Origin: Candidatus Aenigmatarchaeota archaeon
Lineage (GTDB): Archaea > Aenigmatarchaeota > Aenigmatarchaeia > Aenigmatarchaeales > SZUA-1535
Direction of reading: 5' to 3'
NCBI GenBank assembly: GCA_026985775.1
Contig: JALSPV010000036.1
Span: 1 to 14,365 of the forward strand
Length of the DNA: 14,365 nucleotides
Shown: positions 6,187-13,905 of the stretch, piece after piece
How positions within the stretch are numbered: position 1 is the stretch's first letter
Layout: every line of letters begins with the position of its first letter
The notes under the pieces: generated by a model
What the model was told of the DNA's origin: nothing
The model's database searches: none
What the model saw: only the letters and a program-made list of their open reading frames with translations
Program-made: the position numbers and the translations under genes

Positions 6187-6902
6187 AAGCCTTCCTCCAT
6201 AACAAATTTAGTTGCAAATGGGAGTATAATTTTTCTTGCCATGTATATTTCAATTGATTTTTTCATGCCTTTTTCCAAAGGTTCTTCTACAAAGCTTGTT
6301 TCAGCAACATCTTTGTTTATTATTTTCATTACTGCACGCATACTTACAAGGTTTTTTGAGTAAAATATTTTCATTCCCCATGCACTAAATACAGCTCTGG
6401 ATATAGATACCCATTCATGAGTAGGGTTTTTTATGTCGAGCTCGAGAACACCTTCTTCAAGCGGGTTCGTTTTTGGTGTTTTGAAGTGTACACAGCTTTT
6501 CCAGTATCTGCACACCTTTCCTGTGCGTACAGAGCCGTAAAGAGTGTATTTTTGTGGAAGGAGCGAGAAAATATCAAGAACTCTGTAGCTTTCTTTTTGC
6601 TTAAGAATTATGCCTATTTCTATGGGAAATGTCAAAAACACTTTTGCGTTTTCTTTTGGTGCGAGAACGAGCTCATTTTCCAATTCAATAAGAAGGAACG
6701 ATGTTATTTCGCTTGGTAAATTTACGGGTTCTACAGGGTTTAATATAATCTCTACGGAAGAACCTGCTATTTGCTTTACAGTTTCTCCAGAAGACTCGCA
6801 AGATCTTTTATAAATCCATGCATCTTCTCCGAGCTTTTTAACCTCGATTGAAAACCTTTTCCGCGAGAGCTTGAAAGGTGGTTTGTACGAACCATAAACC
6901 AT
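6183..6902 (-). CDS. Probable DUF432 family archaeal protein
   Basis: This 239-aa protein opens with MVYGSYKPPF and is mostly beta-rich, with no signal peptide or membrane helix. I assign it to DUF432, an archaea-restricted family of about this size, from the N-terminal Tyr-Gly motif, the LYGSVRTGKVCRYW segment around residues 120-133, and its position directly upstream of a MscS gene, an arrangement I recall for DUF432. Two cysteines six residues apart (CRYWKSC) are notable but I cannot assign them. The stop overlaps the MscS start by ATGA. A TATA-like element lies about 27 nt before the ATG, so this is the first and probably leaderless gene of the pair. A regulatory or cytoplasmic partner role for the channel is inference from linkage. 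Confidence 0.65.
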   Translation of the reverse strand: MVYGSYKPPFKLSRKRFSIEVKKLGEDAWIYKRSCESSGETVKQIAGSSVEIILNPVEPVNLPSEITSFLLIELENELVLAPKENAKVFLTFPIEIGIILKQKESYRVLDIFSLLPQKYTLYGSVRTGKVCRYWKSCVHFKTPKTNPLEEGVLELDIKNPTHEWVSISRAVFSAWGMKIFYSKNLVSMRAVMKIINKDVAETSFVEEPLEKGMKKSIEIYMARKIILPFATKFVMEEGL

Positions 6903-6925
6903 GAAAAAATTTTTGTAAATTGGAG

Positions 6926-6933
6926 TATTTATT
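6926..6933 (-). promoter_or_regulatory. TATA-like element of the DUF432-mscS unit
   Basis: On the minus strand this reads AATAAATA, centred about 27 nt upstream of the DUF432 ATG at 6902. It shares a 38-bp gap with the THEP1 start. A weaker TTTGTAAAT on the plus strand (6912-6920) is about 25 nt before the THEP1 ATG. Confidence 0.45.
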
Positions 6934-6940
6934 TTTTGTA

Positions 6941-7459
6941 ATGAAGGTGTTTCTCACAGGGTTACCTGGTGTCGGAAAAACAACTATCGTCAAGAAATTT
7001 CTAAAGACTTATTCTCGTAAAGTGGTAGGCTTCTTCACACCGGAAATAAGAAAGAGTGGAAAGCGCATAGGCTTTGAGATAGAGCTTATTCCTTCCGGTG
7101 AAAAATTACTCTTTGCATTCGTTGATAGAATATCCTCTGTGCGCTTCGGAAAATATTGGATAAGTATGGAAAATTTAGAAAAAGCCATAGAAAATGTTAA
7201 AATTCTTACAGAAAAGGAGAAAGCAAATCTCATAGTTATTGATGAGATAGGAAAAATGGAAATGGTTTCTCCAAAGTTTCGAGAATTTGTAGAAGAACTT
7301 GTTTCTTCACCGAAAAATCTTCTCTGTGTTGTGCACAGGGCATATGCGAAGAAGTTCGAAAAATATGGGAAGGTAATATTTGTTACTACTGAAAATCGCG
7401 ATTCTCTTCCTGAGCGTCTTTTAGGTTGCTTCCATCCACGTCATTGTGTGTTCTTTTAA
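6941..7459 (+). CDS. THEP1-type nucleoside-triphosphatase
   Basis: This 172-aa P-loop enzyme hydrolyses nucleoside triphosphates and is related to ATP/GTPases and nucleotide kinases. Walker A is GLPGVGKTT at residues 7-15 and Walker B is LIVIDEIGKME at 97-107. Between them are the THEP1 hallmark GFFTPEIR (residues 30-37) and a conserved FVDR strand. The cellular role is unknown, although a part in nucleotide or tRNA/RNA metabolism has been suggested for relatives. I chose ATG 6941 because it gives the usual MKVFLTG start. An in-frame TTG at 6920 adds seven residues and falls within the divergent promoter. The last residues (GCFHPRHCVFF) look unlike the family's usual end and lie over the tail of a broken gene on the other strand. 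Confidence 0.9.
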   Translation: MKVFLTGLPGVGKTTIVKKFLKTYSRKVVGFFTPEIRKSGKRIGFEIELIPSGEKLLFAFVDRISSVRFGKYWISMENLEKAIENVKILTEKEKANLIVIDEIGKMEMVSPKFREFVEELVSSPKNLLCVVHRAYAKKFEKYGKVIFVTTENRDSLPERLLGCFHPRHCVFF

Positions 7460-7819
7460 GAATACTAACATCCAGAGAAAATAGGCATGAAATCTTTCAT
7501 CACCACCGAAATAAATAATTACCTCTATTATCTCGCCTATTTTCAACTTTTGTTCCCTCTATAAATTGTGAATGAACCTTCTATGCCTTCTTTAGAGGGT
7601 ATGAATTTGTTTGTTTGGTTTTGTGGACACGAAAGATTTAACACTTTTAATTTAAGAAGTAAAGAAGGATAAGGCTGAGAGATTTCTTGTATATCGGAGA
7701 TTTCTGCCACGAGCTTGCAAGTTGCAGAAGGTATAGCAGGAACCGAAACTATCTTAACAGTGATGCAAAAAACATAAGAAAAAAATGTTACAATTATATA
7801 TTACGTAATTTCCTTTCAT
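7421..7819 (-). pseudogene. Frameshifted small gene, probable all-beta domain protein
   Basis: Two adjoining minus-strand frames read as one protein. The first is open for 85 codons (7800-7546), with VKIVSVPAIPSATCKLVAEI near the start, and ends in ...GSFTIYRGNKS at a TGA. The second is open for 45 codons (7558-7424), reading REQKLKIGEIIEVIIYFGG and then DERFHAYF. Adding one G to the GGG run at 7555-7557 joins them as ...FTIYRG-EQKLKIGEIIEV, a smooth beta-strand pattern. The 5' end is also out of frame. An ATG 2 nt after the ileS stop (7819) and another at 7775 both need one indel in the A7 (7779-7785) or A6 (7767-7772) tract, which are T runs in the gene. The family is unknown. It is either a decaying gene or carries sequencing errors. 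Its 3' end overlaps THEP1 by 39 nt. Confidence 0.6.
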
Positions 7820-7821
7820 TT

Positions 7822-10812
7822 TTACGCCTCTATTCCAAATTCATACACCTTTCCTTCAAACTCAATACTACCCTTTTCTCCTTTAATTTCTTCGGGTGTG
7901 CAAACAAGCGTTATAATGGTGTTTGTTTCCTCTTCTAAGAAGCTTTTTTCTTTTTCAAATTCTTTTGAAAGATATAGCTTAACTTTCTGGTGTACATTTA
8001 GTCCGAGTGTTTTTCTCTTCTCTTGTACAGCCCTTATGAGCTCTCGGATAAGCCATTTTCTCTTAAGCTCTTCATCAATGGTTGTATCAAGAATGACATA
8101 ACCATAACTGAATTCTTTACCTTCTTTGACTTCTTCTGGAATAAACATCAAATCATTTTTTTCAAGCTCCGCTTCTACAAGAATTACCTTTCCTTTTTCA
8201 TCCATTTCCTTTTTAAGTTCATTTACATTGCTCTCTTTCAAAACCCGCTCTATTTCTTTAACCTTTCTTCCATATTTCTTTCCAACTTTTGCATAGTTGA
8301 GTTTAACCTTCCATTTTATCTCGCTTATCTCATAGCTTACGCTTTCGACATTAGTCATTTTCTTTATTATTTCTTCAAGTTCTTTTGCAACACTAAGTAC
8401 GCGTTCGTTTGAGCATATTTTCACACCCTTTAAAACATACCTCGTTTTAATCTTAGCTTCATGTCTCGCATGATAAATTGCTTCGACAATTTCTTTTACA
8501 ATCTCCATTTTCTCCTCTAACTCTTTGTCTATAAGCTCTTCTTCTACTTCAGGAAAATCGCACATGTGCACAGATTCTTTTGAAGCAAAATACTTTTGAT
8601 AAAGCCACTCTGCTGTAAATGGAATTGCAGGAGCAAGTATATAGAGAAGTTTTTCGAGAACATAGCTCAAAGCCATGTTAACTCCTTCATCTTTTCTATC
8701 TCTTACGAGTTTTATGTACCACCTTGAGAGATCCTCTATAACGAAATTTTCTATTTCCTGCAAAGCTTTATGACCATGAATCTTTTCACAGCATTCACGA
8801 ACATATTTAACGAGTGAGTTAAATCGGGAGAGTAACCATAAATCTTCTTTTTTCAGAGCAGATTTATCCAGCTCGGTTTTTTTGCAGTATGTTTCGAAAT
8901 AGTTGTATGTGTTTATGAAAATTGTAAAGAACTTTCTGACATTTTCCATATCCCTCCAAGAAAAGTAAAAGTCCATCGAAGGATCGTTCCTTAAAAGACC
9001 AAACCTGAGAACATCTGTACCGTATTTTTCTGCTACGTCTTCTGGATTTACTATATTACCGAGAGACTTTGACATCTTTACGCCTTTTTCGTCTAAGACT
9101 AGACCATGCATGAGTATTCTTTTGAATGGTGCTCTATCAAAGGTTATAACGCTAGTTATGAGTTGCGAATTCCACCATCCGCGTATCTGATCAGGACCTT
9201 CTATTTGCAAATCACTTGGCCACATCTCCTCGAAAAGTTCTTTTTCGCGCGGATAATTTAGAGAGGCCCAGCTTGCTACACCAGAATCAAACCAAACGTC
9301 GAGAACATCTTTAACCCTTTTCATCTTCCCTCCACACTTTTCGCAGTTTAGAATTATTTCATCAACATAAGGTCTGTGTAGATCTTTTGGTTTTTCAGGA
9401 AGTTCGTCGACACTTCCTATAACCTTTACCTCTCCGCATTTCTCACAAATCCATATTGGCAGTGGTATTCCCCAGTAACGCTGTCTCGATATTGGCCAGT
9501 CATCTAAGCTCTCGAGCCAGTTTTTGAATCTTTGTTTAGCAAATGAAGGAACCCAGTAGACCTTTTCATTCTCCTCTAAAAGTTTTTTTCTTATTGCAGA
9601 AACTCTGAAAAACCACTGTTCAACAGCAAGGAAAAGCAAAGGAGTTTTGCAGCGCCAGCATATTGGGTAGTCGTGAACTATTTTTTCCTTGAAAAGCACC
9701 ACTCCCTTTTCCTCAAGATCTTTAATTATTTCTTCATTTGCCTCATCTCTTACATGCATGCCAGCATATTTCCCTGCATCTTCTGTATACCTTCCGTTCA
9801 TATTTACAGGGCATATTACTGCTAAACCGTAAGCCCTTCCAACTTTAAAATCCTCCATACCATGTCCCGGGGCACAATGCACCAAACCCGTACCCTCTTC
9901 AAGCGTAACGAATTGTTCTGAAAGAACAACTCTGTGTTTTATTCCTTTCTGACACGGTAATTCTGGGAAAATGGGCTCATATTCCAATCCTCCAAGTTCT
10001 TCGCCTTTAACCACTTCAATAATCTCGTATTGCTCTATTCTTGCTTTTTTCATAACTTTTTCAACAAGCTCTTTGGCAATTATCAATACATCTTTACCAA
10101 CTTTAACTTTTGCATATTCAAAATTAGGGTTTACCATAATAGCAATATTTGCTGGGAGTGTCCATGGTGTGGTAGTCCAAATGACAAGGTATTCATTTTC
10201 TTTGTCCTTCACCTTGAACTTAACCGCTATTGCAAAATCCTCGAGTTTAGCATGTTCCACTTCATTATAAGCAACCGCCGTTTCGCAACGCGGACAAACA
10301 TGGACAGGATATCTGGCTTTATATAGCAAGCCTTTTTCAAATGCTTTTTTGAATGTAAACCAGGCAGATTCTATATAAGAGTTGTGAAGGGTTAAGTAAG
10401 GATTTTTCCAGTTCATCCAAACGCCGAGAGAAGAGAACTGGCTATTCATTATTTCTATAAATTCTGTTGCAAATTTTCTGCATTCTTCATTGAATTTTTC
10501 TATACCGTACTTTTCTATATCTTGCTTTGATTTGAAACCAAGCTTTTTTTCCACTTTATTTTCTATTGGTAAACCATGGGTATCATATCCTGGTTGAGCC
10601 CATACATCGTATCCAAGCATTCTGAAAAAGCGGATGTAAAAATCTTTGAGAATTTTATTCCATGCGGTTCCCATGTGAATATATCCAGTTGCATATGGTG
10701 GACCGTCCATGAAAAAGAATTTTTTACAGCCTTTCCTGAAGGAAAGTGCTTTTTCTGGAATGTTATTTTTTTCCCAAAATTCTTTGACTTCTTTTTCAAT
10801 TTCTCTGAGCAT
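7822..10812 (-). CDS. ileS: Isoleucyl-tRNA synthetase
   Basis: This class I synthetase charges tRNA-Ile with isoleucine for translation. The 996-aa protein is full length for the archaeal/eukaryotic type. It has the HIGH-like motif GYIHMGT at residues 43-49, GLPIENKVE nearby, and the CP1 editing domain (about 180-410) with TTTPWTLP and the EGTGLVHCAPGHG motif. SRQRYWGIPLPIW, DVWFDSG and KMSKS (579-583) follow. Anticodon-binding helices lie around residues 640-790, with an alpha/beta tail after them. Cysteine pairs CPRC, CWRC, ICEKC and NCEKC suggest two zinc sites. A TATA-like element (10837-10845) lies about 29 nt before the ATG, giving a very short leader. It sits 33 bp downstream of a surface-protein gene and just upstream of the broken small gene. 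Confidence 0.97.
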   Translation of the reverse strand: MLREIEKEVKEFWEKNNIPEKALSFRKGCKKFFFMDGPPYATGYIHMGTAWNKILKDFYIRFFRMLGYDVWAQPGYDTHGLPIENKVEKKLGFKSKQDIEKYGIEKFNEECRKFATEFIEIMNSQFSSLGVWMNWKNPYLTLHNSYIESAWFTFKKAFEKGLLYKARYPVHVCPRCETAVAYNEVEHAKLEDFAIAVKFKVKDKENEYLVIWTTTPWTLPANIAIMVNPNFEYAKVKVGKDVLIIAKELVEKVMKKARIEQYEIIEVVKGEELGGLEYEPIFPELPCQKGIKHRVVLSEQFVTLEEGTGLVHCAPGHGMEDFKVGRAYGLAVICPVNMNGRYTEDAGKYAGMHVRDEANEEIIKDLEEKGVVLFKEKIVHDYPICWRCKTPLLFLAVEQWFFRVSAIRKKLLEENEKVYWVPSFAKQRFKNWLESLDDWPISRQRYWGIPLPIWICEKCGEVKVIGSVDELPEKPKDLHRPYVDEIILNCEKCGGKMKRVKDVLDVWFDSGVASWASLNYPREKELFEEMWPSDLQIEGPDQIRGWWNSQLITSVITFDRAPFKRILMHGLVLDEKGVKMSKSLGNIVNPEDVAEKYGTDVLRFGLLRNDPSMDFYFSWRDMENVRKFFTIFINTYNYFETYCKKTELDKSALKKEDLWLLSRFNSLVKYVRECCEKIHGHKALQEIENFVIEDLSRWYIKLVRDRKDEGVNMALSYVLEKLLYILAPAIPFTAEWLYQKYFASKESVHMCDFPEVEEELIDKELEEKMEIVKEIVEAIYHARHEAKIKTRYVLKGVKICSNERVLSVAKELEEIIKKMTNVESVSYEISEIKWKVKLNYAKVGKKYGRKVKEIERVLKESNVNELKKEMDEKGKVILVEAELEKNDLMFIPEEVKEGKEFSYGYVILDTTIDEELKRKWLIRELIRAVQEKRKTLGLNVHQKVKLYLSKEFEKEKSFLEEETNTIITLVCTPEEIKGEKGSIEFEGKVYEFGIEA

Positions 10813-10836
10813 GAAAATAACTCAAGAATAGAAAAG

Positions 10837-10845
10837 CTATAAAAT
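10837..10845 (-). promoter_or_regulatory. TATA box of ileS
   Basis: On the minus strand this reads ATTTTATAG, centred about 29 nt upstream of the ileS ATG. It fills most of the 33-bp gap between ileS and the stop codon of the preceding gene, so ileS probably has its own promoter. Confidence 0.5.
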
Positions 10846-12561
10846 TTATCTATATCCATACCTTCTGTATTTGTATCCATAATCTTTCTTTCTGTGTTTC
10901 TTCAGCACAACCGCACAGAGCACAATAACTATACCAATTCCTGCAGCGTAAACGAAAATGGGCAAACCTTCAACAATCTCGAGTTCAAGTGTTTTTATTT
11001 TGCTCTTAACAATTCTATCTTCTTTTTCACCGAAGTCTATTTCTACCTTCACCCTTTTATTTTCTTCCAGGTCGGTATCATCTAACTCTGCAGGAATAAA
11101 AACTTCCTTTTCTTCCCCAGGAGTAAGGAAACAAACCCTTGAGGACAAGGATTGTGGGATTCCATTGATTTTTACATCGAGAAGCTTTGCTATTACTGCG
11201 GCTTTCACACTACCGGTATTTTTAATTTTTACTCCAAACTCTTTTCTACCTTTGTAATAAACGAGCTTTTCGAGTTCTACTTCAGAAGCATCAGCTATTT
11301 TCGAGATTTTTAAAGGAAGCGAATAAGGCGGACCGAATTTACCGTGCTGAGTTAAATAGGAATCGAGATTTTCTGGGCTTTCGCCATAAGATGTATAGAA
11401 CTCTACTGTAATGTTTCCCGTTAGTTCTGTAAGCGAAATATCATAACTTTTCCAGAGCCTTTCTCCCGCTCCTATAAACACAGGTTGTTCATCACCACCG
11501 CTCGCAAGTTCTTTTCCGTTCTTAAGCACTCTGAAGGTTGTGAAAAGGAAAACACCCGTATTACCGCGGTTTTCATATTCTATCATCAATTTTTTTGCAT
11601 CTGGATCATAAATAGCTTGGAGAATTGCGAGTTTTATTACAGGTTGTGGAAGTGGCATCATTGTAAGAGCATAAATCTGCTTGCTTACACCAGGAGTAGC
11701 CATACCATATTTTATGAAAACTGCAACTTTTTTGTGTGTTTCTTCTCTAATTTTTTCCCCAACATAAGTTAGCTGCATACCTATTACTACAACGGTTCTT
11801 ATGTTATTGGACTTTATGAAGTCAAGAATTTCCTCAGGAAGCTTATTCGTTCCTACTAAAAGAACTGGACAGGCACCTTTAAGCATCTCTGGTTCAAGGT
11901 ATTTACCATCTGCTATAAGCACTTGCTGGGTTTTTTTAATCTTCAAAAACTCTTCTCCAATCTTTGCCGAAAGCGCAAATTTGTTATTCGCGTCTATTCT
12001 TTCTGTAGCATATTTTGAAATAACATTCTCTATACTTCGCTTGAACTTTCCTACAAGCACAACCTTTTTAGCGGAGGCAAGCAAACCTGCAACGTCATTT
12101 ACATTTGCATCATTAACTATCAGTACCCAAGAGTTGGTAGCTCTTGCAAGTGCTCCTGTCGGTATACTCAAGTACGGAAAGTCTTCTTCAACAACGTAAA
12201 AACTTTTTATATCACTTGGCATTAAATCGCGGTAAGGAGTTTTAAGCACTATTTTCTGATCTATTACGAATCCACGCATCTTTAATTGTGCTTCTAAGTT
12301 TGGGATAAAGGGTTTTGAGGAAGACTCTATAAGTATGACTCTATCTTTTGGAAGGATGTTGAAGAGTCCCGCCGGATTTGGAGAGTTTGCAAAGTACACT
12401 GGTAAGTTTTCATATTGTGCATACATAATTCCATAATAAACGTCTTTCCAGTCCTCAGAGTTTATCACAACTATCTTTGCGCTTACAACAGGAAAGAGAA
12501 CAGAAAATAGAAAAAGAAACAGAAAAACGATTTGTTTATCACCCATTCGAGGAGCTTTCAT
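10846..12561 (-). CDS. Membrane-anchored surface protein with signal peptide
   Basis: This 571-aa exported protein starts with a basic N-terminus and a hydrophobic core (FLFLFLFSVLFPVVSA, about residues 12-27), a good signal peptide ending at Ala. Residues about 28-300 alternate short strands and helices (KIVVINSEDWKDVYYG; VILIESS; VVLVGKF; VVVIGMQ), loosely like cell-wall-binding repeat 2 (CWB2) modules; this match is weak. Two beta-sandwich domains follow (about 310-390 and 430-515), with the N-T-G and L-T-P-G-E-E pattern of CARDB-like domains. One transmembrane helix (533-553) and an 18-residue tail rich in Lys, Arg and Tyr end it. I prefer ATG 12561, which has a GGAG 9 nt upstream and an AT-rich box about 31 nt upstream, over ATG 12585, which adds 8 residues. 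It is divergent from the secreted-protein gene at 12665. Confidence 0.75.
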   Translation of the reverse strand: MKAPRMGDKQIVFLFLFLFSVLFPVVSAKIVVINSEDWKDVYYGIMYAQYENLPVYFANSPNPAGLFNILPKDRVILIESSSKPFIPNLEAQLKMRGFVIDQKIVLKTPYRDLMPSDIKSFYVVEEDFPYLSIPTGALARATNSWVLIVNDANVNDVAGLLASAKKVVLVGKFKRSIENVISKYATERIDANNKFALSAKIGEEFLKIKKTQQVLIADGKYLEPEMLKGACPVLLVGTNKLPEEILDFIKSNNIRTVVVIGMQLTYVGEKIREETHKKVAVFIKYGMATPGVSKQIYALTMMPLPQPVIKLAILQAIYDPDAKKLMIEYENRGNTGVFLFTTFRVLKNGKELASGGDEQPVFIGAGERLWKSYDISLTELTGNITVEFYTSYGESPENLDSYLTQHGKFGPPYSLPLKISKIADASEVELEKLVYYKGRKEFGVKIKNTGSVKAAVIAKLLDVKINGIPQSLSSRVCFLTPGEEKEVFIPAELDDTDLEENKRVKVEIDFGEKEDRIVKSKIKTLELEIVEGLPIFVYAAGIGIVIVLCAVVLKKHRKKDYGYKYRRYGYR

Positions 12562-12586
12562 AACCAATTTCTCCAGATAATACATA

Positions 12587-12598
12587 TTTAAAATTTTA
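12587..12598 (-). promoter_or_regulatory. Possible TATA element of the surface-protein gene
   Basis: On the minus strand this reads AAAATTTTAAAT, about 31 nt before the ATG at 12561 but only a few bases before the ATG at 12585. If it is the TATA box, the downstream ATG is the real start. The AT-rich box at 12632-12643 could also serve this strand with a leader of about 50 nt. Confidence 0.35.
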
Positions 12599-12631
12599 AC
12601 CTCTTCTAAAAACTCAATTAAAGAAGCGATA

Positions 12632-12643
12632 TTTTTATATATT
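12632..12643 (+). promoter_or_regulatory. TATA box of the secreted-protein gene
   Basis: TTTTTATATATT is the strongest TATA-like box in the window. It is centred about 27 nt upstream of the ATG at 12665, suggesting a leaderless and possibly strong promoter. Confidence 0.6.
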
Positions 12644-12664
12644 CCTTATTTTATTTCCAAACAC

Positions 12665-13357
12665 ATGAAAGAAAGCTTTTTAAAGGTTTTAGTTGCCTTG
12701 ATAAGCGCTTTATTAGCGGTTCCAGCAGCTGTGTTGGCAGCGGTTCCAGGAGGAGCTACTGTGACAAGCAGCACAACTCACAATCAGTACTATATTCCAC
12801 CAAGCACCATAAATGTCTATGCAGGTAACATAACAGAAGCTAACATCACCACAGAGCAGAGCACGTACCACTGGGCAGGTATCTACGGTAATGCATCAGG
12901 TTACCTTGTATTGGGAGATTCCAGTGGATACAAGATGTACAGATGGGTAGCAAAAGCAAAGTATGTGTACTTTGATAACGAGAGTGTAATAAACTGGGGT
13001 TCATTAAATGCCACAGATTGCGGAACAATAGATGCTCTTTACCCGTTCCTTAGCGGAGCTAGCGATGATTGTGCATATACCTTTACAACAACAGCAAGCT
13101 TCTATTCTCCTGCAACAGGAGATAATGTAGCAAGTACGATTGCAGCACAGACATATGACGGCACAGGAACTCCATACTGGTACACGATAGCACTTAACGA
13201 CACTGTTGCAAAGAATGTTGTATTCGTCGGAGAAGTCAGCACAGGTACAGCTTACAATGGTGCAACATTTGCAAACTATCAGGTAATACTCCCAGAAGAC
13301 GGTAGCAACGGAGACACAACACCAACACCATACTATGTATGGATAGAGCTATACTAA
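12665..13357 (+). CDS. Secreted, glycosylation-site-rich surface protein
   Basis: This 230-aa protein has a clear signal peptide (basic MKESFLK, hydrophobic core to about residue 24, AxA-type cleavage near residues 23-26). The mature part is rich in Thr, Ser, Tyr, Ala and Gly and poor in Lys, unlike its neighbours. Six Asn-x-Ser/Thr sequons lie at N55, N60, N76, N105, N115 and N178. C119 and C136 are the only cysteines and probably form a disulfide. A WAGIYGNASGYLVLGD segment (70-85) looks like a family signature; I have an uncertain memory of similar WxGxYGNVSG proteins in DPANN archaea. There is no C-terminal anchor. Codons are more GC-rich than nearby genes, which, with the strong TATA box, suggests high expression. 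It may be an S-layer-like or abundant envelope protein. Confidence 0.75.
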   Translation: MKESFLKVLVALISALLAVPAAVLAAVPGGATVTSSTTHNQYYIPPSTINVYAGNITEANITTEQSTYHWAGIYGNASGYLVLGDSSGYKMYRWVAKAKYVYFDNESVINWGSLNATDCGTIDALYPFLSGASDDCAYTFTTTASFYSPATGDNVASTIAAQTYDGTGTPYWYTIALNDTVAKNVVFVGEVSTGTAYNGATFANYQVILPEDGSNGDTTPTPYYVWIELY

Positions 13358-13362
13358 AGTTA

Positions 13363-13392
13363 TTGCTTTTTTCTCTTTCTTCTTTATTTTTG
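13363..13392 (+). terminator. T-rich termination tract
   Basis: Two T-rich runs (TTGCTTTTTTCTC and CTTTATTTTTG) follow the stop of the secreted-protein gene. Archaeal polymerase stops at such U-rich tracts without a hairpin. The tract runs into the end of the convergent idi gene. Confidence 0.45.
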
Positions 13393-13905
13393 AAGATTAA
13401 TGAAATCAAGAACTTTCGGTAAAAGTATTCTAAACCAAGGTGTATATTTTTCAGGATTTTTCTTTACATCTTCAACAAGCTCCCCTACAGAAATCCATTT
13501 CCACTCGCAAACTTCTTCTGGGTCTGGTTCTGGTTCGCCATCAAAAGTACCAATAAAAACATGATCATATTCCCATTCAGTTAACCCATTTCCAACATCC
13601 GCTTTATAAATAGTTGCGAAGAGCCATTGGAGCTCGCAGTCAAATCCCATTTCTTCCTTTAATCTCCTATGTGCAGCCTTTTCAACTTCTTCTTCCGGTC
13701 TGGGATGTGAGCAGCACGTATTGCTCCACAACCCAGGCGCATGATATTTAGTGAGAGCTCTCCTCTGTAAAAGCATTTCTCCATTTTTGTTAAAAACGAA
13801 AATAGAAAAGGCTCTATGAAGTTTACCACCATTTTCATGGGCCTTTATTTTTTCCTCTATTCCGATTTCCCTATCATTCTCATCTACAAGAATCACGTAC
13901 TCCAT
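13384..13905 (-). CDS. idi: Isopentenyl-diphosphate delta-isomerase, type I (Nudix fold)
   Basis: This cytosolic metal-dependent enzyme interconverts isopentenyl and dimethylallyl diphosphate, the first units of archaeal lipid chains. The 173-aa protein has the family's landmarks: KLHRAFSIFVF (28-38), GLWSNTCCSHPRP (58-70) with the catalytic Cys at 65 and a metal-binding His at 67, a Nudix-like helix AAHRRLKEEMG (77-87), and EWEYDHVF (110-117) with the acidic pair needed for catalysis. A late KWI motif follows. Length is normal for the compact form. I chose ATG 13905 because AGGTG lies 6 nt upstream. The TTG at 13923, which adds six residues, has no such site. It overlaps the tpiA end by 26 nt, so the two are translationally coupled. 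Most archaea have type II instead. Confidence 0.93.
   Translation of the reverse strand: MEYVILVDENDREIGIEEKIKAHENGGKLHRAFSIFVFNKNGEMLLQRRALTKYHAPGLWSNTCCSHPRPEEEVEKAAHRRLKEEMGFDCELQWLFATIYKADVGNGLTEWEYDHVFIGTFDGEPEPDPEEVCEWKWISVGELVEDVKKNPEKYTPWFRILLPKVLDFINLQK

Noticed and set aside
6920..6940. TTG start extending THEP1 by seven residues
   Set aside because: It falls inside the divergent promoter, and the ATG at 6941 gives the normal family start.
7477..7544. Inverted repeat GAAAATAGGC / GCCTATTTTC enclosing smaller hairpins, possible structured RNA
   Set aside because: The stretch reads as coding (IGEIIEVIIYFGG...) on the minus strand and is AT-rich, without the GC-rich stems expected of a thermophile RNA. 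The repeat is probably chance.
7555..7599. Inverted repeat CCCTCTA / TAGAGGG with a 31-nt loop
   Set aside because: It is short with a long loop, and lies inside the broken coding frame. No recognised RNA motif accompanies it.
7714..7721. Palindrome CTTGCAAG flanked by TTCTGC/GCAGAA, possible operator
   Set aside because: It lies within the coding-like frame of the broken gene and is not near a start codon or promoter.
7687..7938. 83-aa plus-strand frame in the apparent gap before ileS
   Set aside because: It runs into the ileS gene on the other strand, has no family character and competes with the better minus-strand frame.
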